From: Acidimicrobiaceae bacterium
GTDB taxonomy: Bacteria; Actinomycetota; Acidimicrobiia; Acidimicrobiales; Aldehydirespiratoraceae
Direction of reading: 5' to 3'
Assembly: GCA_016845585.1 (NCBI GenBank)
Contig: JAERSO010000063.1
Location: 1 to 44,512 of the forward strand
Length of the DNA stretch: 44,512 nucleotides
Under the pieces are notes generated by a model that was given only the letters and a program-made list of their open reading frames with translations, searched no databases and was not told the DNA's origin. The number at the start of each line of letters is the position of its first letter. Position 1 is the first letter of the stretch. Both the position numbers and the translations under genes were made by a program. Positions 33,209 to 41,955 of the stretch are shown here, in pieces.

Positions 33209-34183
33209 ATGGACGAGCTCATGTCGGCACTCCGCTCGATCGCGGAACCGTCCCGACTCAGGATCTTGTACGCGGTCCAGCAAGCCGAACTCACCGTCGG
33301 CGAGATCTGTCGCGTGGTCGACCAGTCGCAACCGCGGGTCAGCCGCCATCTCAAGCTCCTGCTCGACGCCGGCCTGGTGCGACGCAACGCACAAGGGACG
33401 AGCGCCTACTTCCGACTGGCCGCTGAGGGCACGGGCGGGGAGCTCGCGGCATCCGTCCTCGCCCTCGTGGATCCCGAGGACAAGCAACTCGGGCGGGACC
33501 GTGCCCGGCTCGACGCGGTCCGCCAGGAGCGCGCCGACGTCGCGGCCGCGTACTTTGCGTCGATCGCCGCCGACTGGGACGAGATGCGCCACCTCCACGT
33601 CGCCGATGAAGACGTCGAGCAGGCGCTGCTCGACGAGGTCGCCGACATCGCCATCACCGAACTGTTGGACGTCGGCACCGGCACCGGCCGGGTCCTCGAA
33701 CTCTTCGCTCCCCACGTGGTGCGCGCCTCGGGAATCGACCTCAGCGGTGAGATGCTCGCCATTGCCCGTTCCCGGCTCGACACGCCGGAGATGCACCACT
33801 GCGCTGTCCGCAAGGGGAGCGCATACGACATCGATGCTCCGGACGAATCAATCGATGTCGCCGTCCTCCATCACGTCCTGCACTTCCTCGATGATCCCGC
33901 CGCCGCGATCGCAGAGGCTGCGCGCGTTCTGCGATCCGACGGTCGGCTGGTGATCGTCGACTTCGCATCCCACGACATCGACCGGCTCCATCTCGATTTC
34001 GCCCATCGCCATCTCGGCTTCGATGACGACGACATCCAGCTGTGGGCCGAGGCCGCCGGTCTCGATCTCGGCCCCGCCACCCGGTTGCCCGGATCGGCAG
34101 GACCGGAGGCCCTCCACGTCGTCTTGTGGAGCGCCGCCGACCCCGACCACTCCCGAATCTCCCCCCAGAAAGCCAGCGCATGA
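33209..34183 (+). CDS. ArsR-type regulator fused to a SAM-dependent methyltransferase
   Basis: A 324-residue fusion. Residues about 1-85 form an ArsR-type winged helix (SIAEPSRLRILYAV, then QPRVSRHLKLLLDAGLV), which binds DNA. Residues about 105-310 form a class I methyltransferase fold with motif I LLDVGTGTGRVLEL, an IDLSGEMLAIARS segment and AEAARVLRSDGRLVIVDF. The ATG at 33209 is preferred, because an upstream start (33185) would overlap the AT-rich operator-like site. The TGA overlaps the ATG of metF (ATGA), so the pair is translationally coupled. A sensor of S-adenosylmethionine/methionine status controlling metF is a plausible role. Confidence 0.88.
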   Translation: MDELMSALRSIAEPSRLRILYAVQQAELTVGEICRVVDQSQPRVSRHLKLLLDAGLVRRNAQGTSAYFRLAAEGTGGELAASVLALVDPEDKQLGRDRARLDAVRQERADVAAAYFASIAADWDEMRHLHVADEDVEQALLDEVADIAITELLDVGTGTGRVLELFAPHVVRASGIDLSGEMLAIARSRLDTPEMHHCAVRKGSAYDIDAPDESIDVAVLHHVLHFLDDPAAAIAEAARVLRSDGRLVIVDFASHDIDRLHLDFAHRHLGFDDDDIQLWAEAAGLDLGPATRLPGSAGPEALHVVLWSAADPDHSRISPQKASA

Positions 34184-35157
34184 CTCCACCGATCGATCCC
34201 CGAGAGACCCGAGACCGACTGTCGCGACGCCACTGGCCCGTCACCCCGATCCGGTCCGAGCTCCAGGTCAGCTTCGAGTTCTTCCCACCGAAGACCCGCC
34301 ACGGGTGGAACACGCTCATCGACACCGCTCTCGATCTGCAACCCCTCGAGCCATCGTTCGTCTCGGTGACCTATGGCGCGGGAGGTTCAACGCGCCAACC
34401 CACGCTGCGCACGATCGAAACGCTGAACGCGGCGTTCGACATGCCCGTCGCCGGGCACCTCACCGGCGTCGGCGGCACTGAGGACGATGTCCACCGACTC
34501 ATCGACCGCTATGTCGAGATCGGGGTGGAACGGATCGTGGCACTTCGCGGCGACGACCCCGAGGTCCTCGAATCGCAGCCGCCGCGTGGGTACCAGAGCG
34601 CCGAATCACTCGTGCGGGCGATTCGTGCTCGGCCCGACGGAGCCCGCTTCGACATCTCGGTCGCCGGCTATCCCGAGGTCCATCCCAAGGCGGAGTCTGC
34701 TCGCGCCGACATCGAGAGCCTGAAGCGGAAGGTCGATGCGGGGGCCGATCGCGTCATCACCCAGTTCTTCTACGACAATGACGCGTTCCTGCGATTCCAC
34801 GACCGAGCGAGGTCAGCCGGAATCACCGTTCCGATCGTGGCCGGCATCATGCCGGTCCACGACTTCGCCCGCACAGTCAGTTTCGCGGCGAAGTGCAACG
34901 CGTCGATTCCGGCATGGATGCACGAGCTCCTCGGGGGCCTGGATGATGCACCGGAGATTCGGCAGATGATCGCGGCGACGGTGGCGGCGGAACAGTGCCG
35001 AGAACTCGTGGAGCACGGAATCCGCGGCTTCCACTTCTACACGCTGAACCGTGCCGGTCTCAGTGGGGCGGTCGTTCGGATGCTCGGCATCCGACCGCGC
35101 TCGGCCGCTGCCGACATCGATGGCCAACCCGGCGAGGGCTGGTCGAGTGTGAGTTAG
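34180..35157 (+). CDS. metF: 5,10-methylenetetrahydrofolate reductase
   Basis: Reduces methylene-THF to methyl-THF for methionine synthesis. The 325-residue protein has the diagnostic VSFEFFPPKT (catalytic Glu), SVTYGAGGSTR, VGGTEDDVHRLIDRY, ALRGDDP and QFFYDNDAFLRF segments of the FAD-TIM barrel. A conserved GIRGFHFYTLNRA closes the barrel. ATG 34180 overlaps the preceding fusion gene; the frame extends upstream but is not homologous. The ArsR-methyltransferase upstream suggests control by SAM levels. The gene shares a 4-bp stop overlap with the membrane protein on the other strand. Confidence 0.93.
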   Translation: MTPPIDPRETRDRLSRRHWPVTPIRSELQVSFEFFPPKTRHGWNTLIDTALDLQPLEPSFVSVTYGAGGSTRQPTLRTIETLNAAFDMPVAGHLTGVGGTEDDVHRLIDRYVEIGVERIVALRGDDPEVLESQPPRGYQSAESLVRAIRARPDGARFDISVAGYPEVHPKAESARADIESLKRKVDAGADRVITQFFYDNDAFLRFHDRARSAGITVPIVAGIMPVHDFARTVSFAAKCNASIPAWMHELLGGLDDAPEIRQMIAATVAAEQCRELVEHGIRGFHFYTLNRAGLSGAVVRMLGIRPRSAAADIDGQPGEGWSSVS

Positions 35158-36170
35158 TCGGCCTGGCTGATCTGGAACCCGCGCGCGACCTCCGGCCGAC
35201 GGAGTTTCCAGATGAGGCCGTCATAGAACAGGTGCATTGCGCCCAGCGTGAGGAACGTGAAGGCGTACATCTCATAGGTGCCCCACGCGAGCAGGCCGAG
35301 GATCAGCGCCCACACGATGAGCGCGTAGGTCACCATCAATCCGAGCGGCCCGAATCGGCTCCGTACCGCGCGGCCGAGTGGCGCACCACCATCGGTGACC
35401 TCATCCGGGTAGCGATCGCCGAGATGATTGTGCACGATCAGGTAGTACTCCGCCGCGTGTGAGCCGACATAGCCGACGAAGCCCGCGATCGGCGACACGA
35501 TCGTGAGTCCGATGAGGGCGGTGCTCGAACCCAGATAGAACCACTTCGCCGGGTTCACCTGTTCAGAGGCCAACTCCTGTCGGGCCCACCGCACGACGAG
35601 GTAGACGACATAGGCGATCAGGAACGGAAGCAGCACCCGGGCGACCGGAGCGGCATCGGTCAGGATCGTGAGGCCTTGCTGGTTGCGACCGCCCAAACCA
35701 GCGACGGTGAGCGCCAGAACGAGCATTGTCCAGAGCAGACGGTGCTCGACGGTGCCATCGCCCTGGCCGACCTTGCGCCCGTAGATCCGAGTGATCCCGT
35801 AGCGCTGTTGCAGGGTGTGCCCGGCGTTCCACACTCCAGCGACGACGGCGATGACGACGGGGTCGAGTTGGAGCCCGATCAGCACGAGCAGGACGATGAC
35901 CGGCGGGGTGAGCGAATAGATCAGCGGCCGCGACTTGTAGACGTGGGCATCGGCATAGACGAGCGGCATCGTCAGCGGCTGGTGTGACACCGAGAAGAGC
36001 ATGGTGATCCCGACGAGCCACGCGATCCGGTCGACGTCGCCGGCGAACATGAAGGCAGCAACCGAGAACGGGATCCAGGACAGGGCCATGGCGAGGTCCC
36101 ATGCCGGGCCACGCACCCATCGGACGCGACGCACGGGCGTGATGGCAGCGGAGGCAGCGAGAGCAGTCAT
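35154..36170 (-). CDS. Polytopic membrane protein, unknown function
   Basis: A 338-residue protein from ATG 36170, with about eight hydrophobic segments. Recurrent motifs include LFSVSHQPLTMPLVYAD, NAGHTLQQRYGITRIYGRK and YYLIVHNHLGDRYPDE. The spaced His residues in helices (SVSHQ, GHTLQ, GSHAAEYY, VHNH) suggest a metal- or heme-binding membrane enzyme, reminiscent of membrane desaturases/hydroxylases, but I do not recognise the family. A longer start would overlap the MFS gene on the other strand. It is convergent with metF, sharing a 4-bp overlap. Confidence 0.75.
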   Translation of the reverse strand: MTALAASAAITPVRRVRWVRGPAWDLAMALSWIPFSVAAFMFAGDVDRIAWLVGITMLFSVSHQPLTMPLVYADAHVYKSRPLIYSLTPPVIVLLVLIGLQLDPVVIAVVAGVWNAGHTLQQRYGITRIYGRKVGQGDGTVEHRLLWTMLVLALTVAGLGGRNQQGLTILTDAAPVARVLLPFLIAYVVYLVVRWARQELASEQVNPAKWFYLGSSTALIGLTIVSPIAGFVGYVGSHAAEYYLIVHNHLGDRYPDEVTDGGAPLGRAVRSRFGPLGLMVTYALIVWALILGLLAWGTYEMYAFTFLTLGAMHLFYDGLIWKLRRPEVARGFQISQAD

Positions 36171-36225
36171 GGCCCATTCATGATATGTGACCTCGGGCCC
36201 GAGGCCGTTAGGGTCGGATTCGAAC

Positions 36226-37491
36226 ATGACCCCCGCCGAAACCACCCAGCCGAAGCTGGGCACCGCCCTCTCGTCCCTCCGGATCCCGGAGTACCGAATG
36301 CTCTGGTGGGCCGGCGTGTTCTCGTTCATGTCCGTACAGGGCCAGTTCGTGTTGCGCGGGCTCCTGGCCTGGGATCTCACCGAACGTGAAGGTGCGCTCG
36401 GTCTCGTCTACCTGATGTTCGGGCTCACGATGCTGGCCACGATTCCGTTCGGCGGTGTGGTCGCCGATCGATTCTCCAAACGAAGCGTCCTGCTCTGGAG
36501 TCAGGGCCTGATCGTCGTCGCGGCCTTCGGCATGGCTTTCGTCGTCCACACCGACGTCATTCGCTTCTGGATGCTGCTGATCGCCTCGGTCTGCCAGGGT
36601 CTCGCCTTTGCGTTCTACGGTCCGGCGCGTGTCGCGATGGCGTCCGAGCTCGTCGGTCGAGATCAGCTCGGCAATGCGATCACACTGTCGTTGCTGAGCA
36701 TGAACGCGACGAGAGTCTTCGCACCGGCCCTCGCCGGTGTCCTCGCCGGCATCGCCCTGGTCGGCATCGAAGGCGCCTACTTCCTGTCCGGCATCATGTC
36801 GGTCGCCTCGTTCATCCAGATCTGGCGCCTACCCAACCGTCCCGCCGCGGACTCGGCGCCCCGGAATCCCTTCACCGAGATCGCCGACGGTGTCCGGTAC
36901 GTCAACTCTGACCGGCGCCTACGACGCCTCGTGGTTTGTTCGTTCTTCGTCATCATGTTCGGCTTCAACTATGTGGCGTTCATCCCCGCATTGGTGGAGG
37001 GCATCTTCGAGCTCGACGACGTCTGGGTCGGGCTGGTCAGCTCCGCCAGCGCCATCGGAGCAGTGGCGGTCTCGTTGCCCCTTGCTGCCCACGCCGACGG
37101 ACCGGGGGCCCGGCGCCTGATCGTCATCTCCGGCGTCGGATTCGGCATCGGCGTGATGTTGATGGGACTCGTGCCGTCCATCTGGACGGCATTCGCCGTG
37201 GTCCTCGTGATCGGCGGTTTCACCACCACCTTCCAGTCGCTGACCAACACGTTGTCACTCACCGAATCCAGCGACCGAATGCAGGGGCGGGTGCAATCTC
37301 TGATGCAGCTCTCCTTCGCCGGCTTCGGTATCGCGGCAGCGCCACTCGGCGCGCTCGCCGAATGGATCGGCCTCCGACAGGCATTCGTGGTGATGGGGGC
37401 GGTGGCCGCCGGAACCACGGTGATCTATCGCCTCCTCGAGATCCGCGACCGCCGGCGAACGCTCGCGCCGGGCACCGCTTCGGCTCACTGA
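36226..37491 (+). CDS. MFS transporter, EntS-like exporter type
   Basis: A 421-residue major facilitator of the MFS_3 (EntS-like) type. The N-terminal SSLRIPEYRMLWWAGVFSFM is typical of that family. Motif A appears as GGVVADRFSKRSVLLWSQG. About twelve hydrophobic segments are visible. A start at GTG 36187 is possible, but ATG 36226 precedes the homologous region. Members export siderophores, drugs or other metabolites. No specific substrate is indicated; the gene is divergent from the membrane protein at 35154-36170. Confidence 0.88.
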   Translation: MTPAETTQPKLGTALSSLRIPEYRMLWWAGVFSFMSVQGQFVLRGLLAWDLTEREGALGLVYLMFGLTMLATIPFGGVVADRFSKRSVLLWSQGLIVVAAFGMAFVVHTDVIRFWMLLIASVCQGLAFAFYGPARVAMASELVGRDQLGNAITLSLLSMNATRVFAPALAGVLAGIALVGIEGAYFLSGIMSVASFIQIWRLPNRPAADSAPRNPFTEIADGVRYVNSDRRLRRLVVCSFFVIMFGFNYVAFIPALVEGIFELDDVWVGLVSSASAIGAVAVSLPLAAHADGPGARRLIVISGVGFGIGVMLMGLVPSIWTAFAVVLVIGGFTTTFQSLTNTLSLTESSDRMQGRVQSLMQLSFAGFGIAAAPLGALAEWIGLRQAFVVMGAVAAGTTVIYRLLEIRDRRRTLAPGTASAH

Positions 37492-37665
37492 CCAAAACCT
37501 GGGCCGTCCGGCCCACGCGTTCGCGCGATTTGGGTCTGATGGCCCCCCGCTGGAGGTCATGTTCCGCTACACCCGCGCCCTCGGCACTCCGATGCATTGG
37601 AGCGAGGTCCGTCGGTTGCCGGACCCGGGCAGTGAACGGACCCGATGACGGGAGGTGGATGGCCG

Positions 37666-38688
37666 ATGATTCAGCCGACTGGCAGCGTGTATCTCGACGC
37701 CCCCCAGCCCCCATCTCGGCACACGGGACGAGCGGTACGCGGCATCCGCCGAACACTGGCCGGGCTGCTGACCTTCGTGGGGCTCATCGCTCTCTCGGCC
37801 ACCATGGTTCTCGGCGGCATCCGGCTCATGGCGACCAATCCGGGCACGATCACCGACACAGTCAACAAGACCCTCGACGACCCCGTCGTCCAGCAGGAGC
37901 TGGAACACGAACTCGCCACGGCCATCGAAGCAGAGCTCATCGGAGTCGACATGGGTCAGGTCGCCACCGCGGTCGGTTTCGACGTCACCGATGAGATGCT
38001 GCGACTCGCCCCGATCATCCTCGCGGACAGCGGCTTCCGCACCGAGCTCGAAGCCGTCATCGTCGCAGCCCACGAGCAGGTTCTCCTGAACCCCTCCGAT
38101 GCCCCGCTCGACTTCGCGCCCATGACCGCGGCCGTGGTCGCAGTAATTGAGATCGAGTCACCACAGCTCGCGCAGATGCTGCCCCCCGATCGCGAGTTGT
38201 ACGACATCACCGCGGAATCCCTGCCCGATCTCGCCGAGCCGGTCGCCCAGTTCGAACGGGTGCTGCTCGTCGTCGCCCTGCTGACCCTGACCCTTCCGCT
38301 CGCTGCGCTCGTTCACCCACACTACGACCGGGTCTTCGCCTGGGTAGGGCGATGGGCGCTGCTCGCCGGTCTCCTCGCGGCCCTCGCCGCCGTGGCGCTG
38401 CCGAAGGTAGCCGGATCCGCCACTGGCTATCGCGCCGCTGAGGTTGCGGTGCAGACGATCACGACGCGACTGCTCGGTCCAGCTGCGCTCGCTGGTGTCC
38501 TCGGCATCAGCCTGATCACAGTGGCCTCGGTGCTGGCCAACCGGCGCCGCAACGAGACCTCCGATCATGGCGCGGCTCACGCCCTCGGACTCAACGAGCC
38601 GGCGCGCTTCCCGATGGCGCAGAGCAATCAGGTCGACCTTCCCAAACGGGAGCTGGTCGACGTCTCGCACCCGCTCACGAACATCTAG
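37666..38688 (+). CDS. Membrane protein with large extracytoplasmic loop
   Basis: A 340-residue protein. The ATG at 37666 has a ggaggt ribosome-binding site at 37651-37656; an earlier in-frame ATG (37645) lies upstream of that site. It has a hydrophobic helix near the N-terminus (LLTFVGLIALSATMVLG), a helical soluble loop of about 140 residues and three hydrophobic helices in the second half (VLLVVALLTLTLPLAALV, then WALLAGLLAALAAVAL, then AALAGVLGISLITVASVL). No family is recognised. The preceding 174 bp (37492-37665) hold no convincing gene. Confidence 0.7.
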   Translation: MIQPTGSVYLDAPQPPSRHTGRAVRGIRRTLAGLLTFVGLIALSATMVLGGIRLMATNPGTITDTVNKTLDDPVVQQELEHELATAIEAELIGVDMGQVATAVGFDVTDEMLRLAPIILADSGFRTELEAVIVAAHEQVLLNPSDAPLDFAPMTAAVVAVIEIESPQLAQMLPPDRELYDITAESLPDLAEPVAQFERVLLVVALLTLTLPLAALVHPHYDRVFAWVGRWALLAGLLAALAAVALPKVAGSATGYRAAEVAVQTITTRLLGPAALAGVLGISLITVASVLANRRRNETSDHGAAHALGLNEPARFPMAQSNQVDLPKRELVDVSHPLTNI

Positions 38689-38699
38689 CGCACGGGTCC

Positions 38700-39857
38700 T
38701 CACACCGCGGCGATGCGAACAGCCGCCGCGACGGTGAGACCGATCGCTTGCGCACCCGCGAGACGACCGATCGCCGCGCCTCGCCCCCACACCAACAAGA
38801 GAATCCACGACACGACGAACAGATCACTCATCGTTCGCAGATCCGCCGGGTCGTCCCAGACACGGTGCGTGAGCATCGCCGCGAGCACTGCGACCGCGAT
38901 GACCATCCACTTCGCCCAGATGTCCTCTCTCGGAACAGCGGTCCCGAGGGCAGATGTGGCCAGGGCAGCCAGGAGTGCGGTCAGCCCGAACCAGAGGCTG
39001 TGCGACACGAACTGTTCCAGGCTGTCGTCGAGTCCGACGACCCAATGACCCATCCCTCGGACGAGGCCCACGAACGGCAGGCCGAGATGTGGGCTGACCC
39101 CTGAACCCGTTGCGAAACCATCCTGTGTCGTCAGGATCACCCCCTGCCACGTGCAGAACGCCAAGGCGGGCAACGTCCAGACGAGGTCGCGGCGGTCGGG
39201 CCGCGACCGCCGTCGCCCGACTTCCACGATCCGCCACGTACCGAACGCGGCGATCGCCAGCACGAGCTGCTCCCTCGTCAACACGGCGTAGGACCACAGA
39301 CCCGCGGCGAGCCACCATCGTTGACGCCGGATCGCGAGGAAGCCGCCGGCCAGGAGTGCGACAGCCACCAACTCAGCGAGGTCGCGGGCCAGGACGAACG
39401 CTGCTCCCGGCACGCCGGCCAACACCAAGCCCATCCATGGGGAGCGGCCGCCCTCGATGGCGAGCACCGCTCCGACTCCGCCGAGCGCCGCGATCGCCAC
39501 GATGTTGACGATGATCAGCGCCCATGCCACGCGTCCGAGACTGCCGAATGACGCAGCCCAGGCGAGCCACGGGTAGCCGATGCGCTGGCTGCGCATCAGC
39601 GAGTCGAGCTCGATGCCGAGATGTCTCTCGGTGCCGATCTCGGTCGGGTCGGCAGCGAGCCGCCAGGAGAACTGGCCGTCGTAGCCGGCGCCCTCGAAGA
39701 CGTGAAGCTCGTCAGGCACGCCCGACGGGTCGACCCGCACGGTGCCGGCGACCACGAACCGCGATGCGTCTCCGTCCGCGGCGATGCCGAGCCGGAGAAG
39801 GACGAAACAGATCGCGATCCCCGCGGCCGCCGCTGCGACCTTCATCCACGCCGACAC
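38700..39857 (-). CDS. Membrane glycosyltransferase-like protein (GT-C type)
   Basis: A 385-residue polytopic protein with about ten hydrophobic segments. It contains a long N-terminal extracytoplasmic loop with GYDGQFSWRLAADPTE and SQRIGYPWLAW. These motifs are typical of GT-C-like membrane proteins linked to cell-surface glycopolymers, in which the acidic loop residues bind the metal or lipid-linked sugar. A specific donor is not known. The start at ATG 39857 is preferred; a nearby ATG lies at 39845. Confidence 0.75.
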   Translation of the reverse strand: MSAWMKVAAAAAGIAICFVLLRLGIAADGDASRFVVAGTVRVDPSGVPDELHVFEGAGYDGQFSWRLAADPTEIGTERHLGIELDSLMRSQRIGYPWLAWAASFGSLGRVAWALIIVNIVAIAALGGVGAVLAIEGGRSPWMGLVLAGVPGAAFVLARDLAELVAVALLAGGFLAIRRQRWWLAAGLWSYAVLTREQLVLAIAAFGTWRIVEVGRRRSRPDRRDLVWTLPALAFCTWQGVILTTQDGFATGSGVSPHLGLPFVGLVRGMGHWVVGLDDSLEQFVSHSLWFGLTALLAALATSALGTAVPREDIWAKWMVIAVAVLAAMLTHRVWDDPADLRTMSDLFVVSWILLLVWGRGAAIGRLAGAQAIGLTVAAAVRIAAV

Positions 39858-39872
39858 GTGCGGTTCCGATCG

Positions 39873-40433
39873 TCAGCCGTTCGGGTTGCGGCCGGTGGCT
39901 CCGAGGAGTCGGTTCATGGCATCGGCATCGGCCGGAACCGCGATCGGGTCGGCCAGCAACCCGAGAGCCCGCAGACCATCGCCCGCGCCTTCGAGCGAGA
40001 CCAACGCAGCCTCGGCGAGTTCCTGCGACGAACATGCATCCATTCCGATCGCCGACGCGATGTCCCAGGCGTGGGCGATGCCGTCGTACTGGGAGAAGCC
40101 GATGATGTCGCCGATCGTGCTGGGACCGAACCAGTATTCGCCCGCCCGGTTCACCGCGCCCGGCTGATCGAGCGCGGCGAGTACACGGTCACGCGACGCG
40201 TTCCACGCCTCGACCGCTCCCCCGCTGACGTCCGCGTTCGCGGGAAAGGCGACCTGTCCGGTCTCCGCCATTGCCGCCACTGCGTCCATCACGCCTGCCG
40301 CGTGCGCGACCACATCACGTACTGTCCAGCCGTCGCACTTCGAGGCCGAGTCCCACTGATCGTCGGGCACCCGTTGAATGACGGCATCCAGTCCGTAGAC
40401 GGCCTTGGTGTAGTTGCGAAGGTTCTGGCTCAT
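39873..40433 (-). CDS. TIGR03086-type / mycothiol-dependent isomerase-like protein
   Basis: A 186-residue protein resembling the DinB-like metal-binding TIGR03086/MDMPI group. It has the CDGWTVRDVVAHAAGVMD helix (His metal ligand), a DIIGFSQYDGIAHAWDIASAIG helix (two more His) and a C-terminal helix. In this group proteins use mycothiol as a cofactor in isomerisation or detoxification. ATG 40433 is the best start; the frame is open upstream without homology. mshC at 4573 fits a mycothiol-using organism. The substrate is unknown. Confidence 0.8.
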   Translation of the reverse strand: MSQNLRNYTKAVYGLDAVIQRVPDDQWDSASKCDGWTVRDVVAHAAGVMDAVAAMAETGQVAFPANADVSGGAVEAWNASRDRVLAALDQPGAVNRAGEYWFGPSTIGDIIGFSQYDGIAHAWDIASAIGMDACSSQELAEAALVSLEGAGDGLRALGLLADPIAVPADADAMNRLLGATGRNPNG

Positions 40434-40591
40434 GAGGGCGACGCTAGTCCCAACACGGCGCCCGGCCGGCACACATGACGAGCCGGTTACGGGCGGTTTA
40501 CAGAACGCCACCCTGCGCGCGGAACATTCAGAATCGGCCCTACGATGCCGATTGCCTTCGGGATAGGGCAAAATCCTGAGAGGACACCATC

Positions 40592-41950
40592 ATGAAGCGA
40601 CTGCTCGCACTGCTGACAGCTCTCGTCGTCGTGGCTTCGAGCTGCGGCAGCGACGGAGACAGCACCTCCGCGCTGGAAGCGCTTGGCTTCACGACCGACG
40701 AAGCGGCGTGCTACGAAGACGCCTACGAGGTTGCCGGCCTGGACATCAGTGAGGTTCTCCAGTCCGACGACCTGAGCGAGGACGACGCAGCCACCCGCGA
40801 CCGCATCGCCACCGAATGCAGCGGCGTCACGAGCGGCGGTTCCGGAAACGACGGCGACTCGGACGGCAGTGATTCCGACAGCAGCGGCTCCGGACGTTCA
40901 GTCGACGACCTGTCGGCCATCGAGCGCGGCATGGTCCAGGGGATGATGCAGGACGGGGCCTCCGAAGAGGGCGCCCTCTGCGTGGTCAACGCCATCCAGG
41001 ATCAGGACATCGACCTCGGACAACTACTGCGAGCCGGCGAGAACGTCGATGAGGTCATGACACCGGAGATGATGACGGTCGTCTTCAGCTGCATGGACGA
41101 ACTCTTCGACAGCAACTCGTTCGCGTTCGGCGACTTCCGCGACGACGCCAACTCGGATGGCTCCACCTACGGCGACAACCCTGAGCTCGATGCGCTCTGG
41201 GACGCGTGTGGAGGCGGCGATGGTGCGGCGTGCGACGAGCTGTACTGGATCTCGCCGATCGGGAGCGACTACGAGGACTACGGCAACACCTGCGGCGACC
41301 GCGTCAAGGATGGTGCGTTCTCCTGTGAGGAGGCCATCGGTGGGAACATCGAGGTCCCGAGCGGCGATGCCCTGTACTACGGCGACGATGCACACCTCGA
41401 CGGACTCTGGGACGCCTGCGCCCAAGGCAACGGACAGGCGTGCGACGACCTCTACTGGGAGTCCCCCATCGGGAGTGAGTACGAGGACTTCGGCAACACC
41501 TGCGGATACTTCTTCACCGAGGGACCACCGGCGTGCGCCGACGTCAACCTGAGCGGACCGTTCGACTACGGCGACGACCCTGCGCTCGACATCTTGTGGG
41601 ACGGCTGCGCCAACTGGGATTTCGCCGCCTGCGATGAGCTCTGGCTCGTCTCCCCCATCGACAGCATCTATGAGGAATTCGGTGCCACGTGTGGCTGGTA
41701 CTTCGAGGACGGGCTGCACGACTGTGCAACCGAACTCAGTGACCTCACCGATGCCGCGGCATCGACCTATGGCGATGACGCCGAACTCGACCTGCTCTGG
41801 GACGCCTGCGCTGTGGGTGATCTGGTCGCCTGCGACGACCTCTACTGGACCTCGCCACTCAACTCCGGCTACGAGGATTTCGCCAGCTTCTGTGGCGGCC
41901 TCGCCACCGAAGAGCAGTGGGGCTCCTGCGCCGACAACCTCGGCACGTGA
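40592..41950 (+). CDS. Lipoprotein with four tandem YGDD/LYW repeats
   Basis: A 452-residue lipoprotein (lipobox VVASSCGSD after a Leu-rich signal sequence). A helical N-terminal part and an acidic Asp/Gly/Ser linker (about residues 85-105) lead to a second helical segment. Four tandem repeats follow, starting near residues 193, 263, 326 and 393, each about 60-70 residues. Every repeat has YGDDPxLDxLWDAC, then ACDxLYWxSPIGSxYEDFG and a TCG with another Cys, so four to five Cys per unit probably form disulfides. The protein faces the outside. I do not recognise the repeat family. The gene has a ribosome-binding site GAGAGGA. Confidence 0.8.
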   Translation: MKRLLALLTALVVVASSCGSDGDSTSALEALGFTTDEAACYEDAYEVAGLDISEVLQSDDLSEDDAATRDRIATECSGVTSGGSGNDGDSDGSDSDSSGSGRSVDDLSAIERGMVQGMMQDGASEEGALCVVNAIQDQDIDLGQLLRAGENVDEVMTPEMMTVVFSCMDELFDSNSFAFGDFRDDANSDGSTYGDNPELDALWDACGGGDGAACDELYWISPIGSDYEDYGNTCGDRVKDGAFSCEEAIGGNIEVPSGDALYYGDDAHLDGLWDACAQGNGQACDDLYWESPIGSEYEDFGNTCGYFFTEGPPACADVNLSGPFDYGDDPALDILWDGCANWDFAACDELWLVSPIDSIYEEFGATCGWYFEDGLHDCATELSDLTDAAASTYGDDAELDLLWDACAVGDLVACDDLYWTSPLNSGYEDFASFCGGLATEEQWGSCADNLGT

Positions 41951-41955
41951 GTTAC

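Noticed and set aside
37559..37648. A 29-codon ORF with a GGAGGT just upstream
   Set aside because: Too short, spacing to the ATG is too small, and no homology or context supports it.
41024..41719. Minus-strand open frame opposite the repeat lipoprotein
   Set aside because: The plus strand has a signal peptide and conserved repeats; the minus frame repeats only because the gene repeats.
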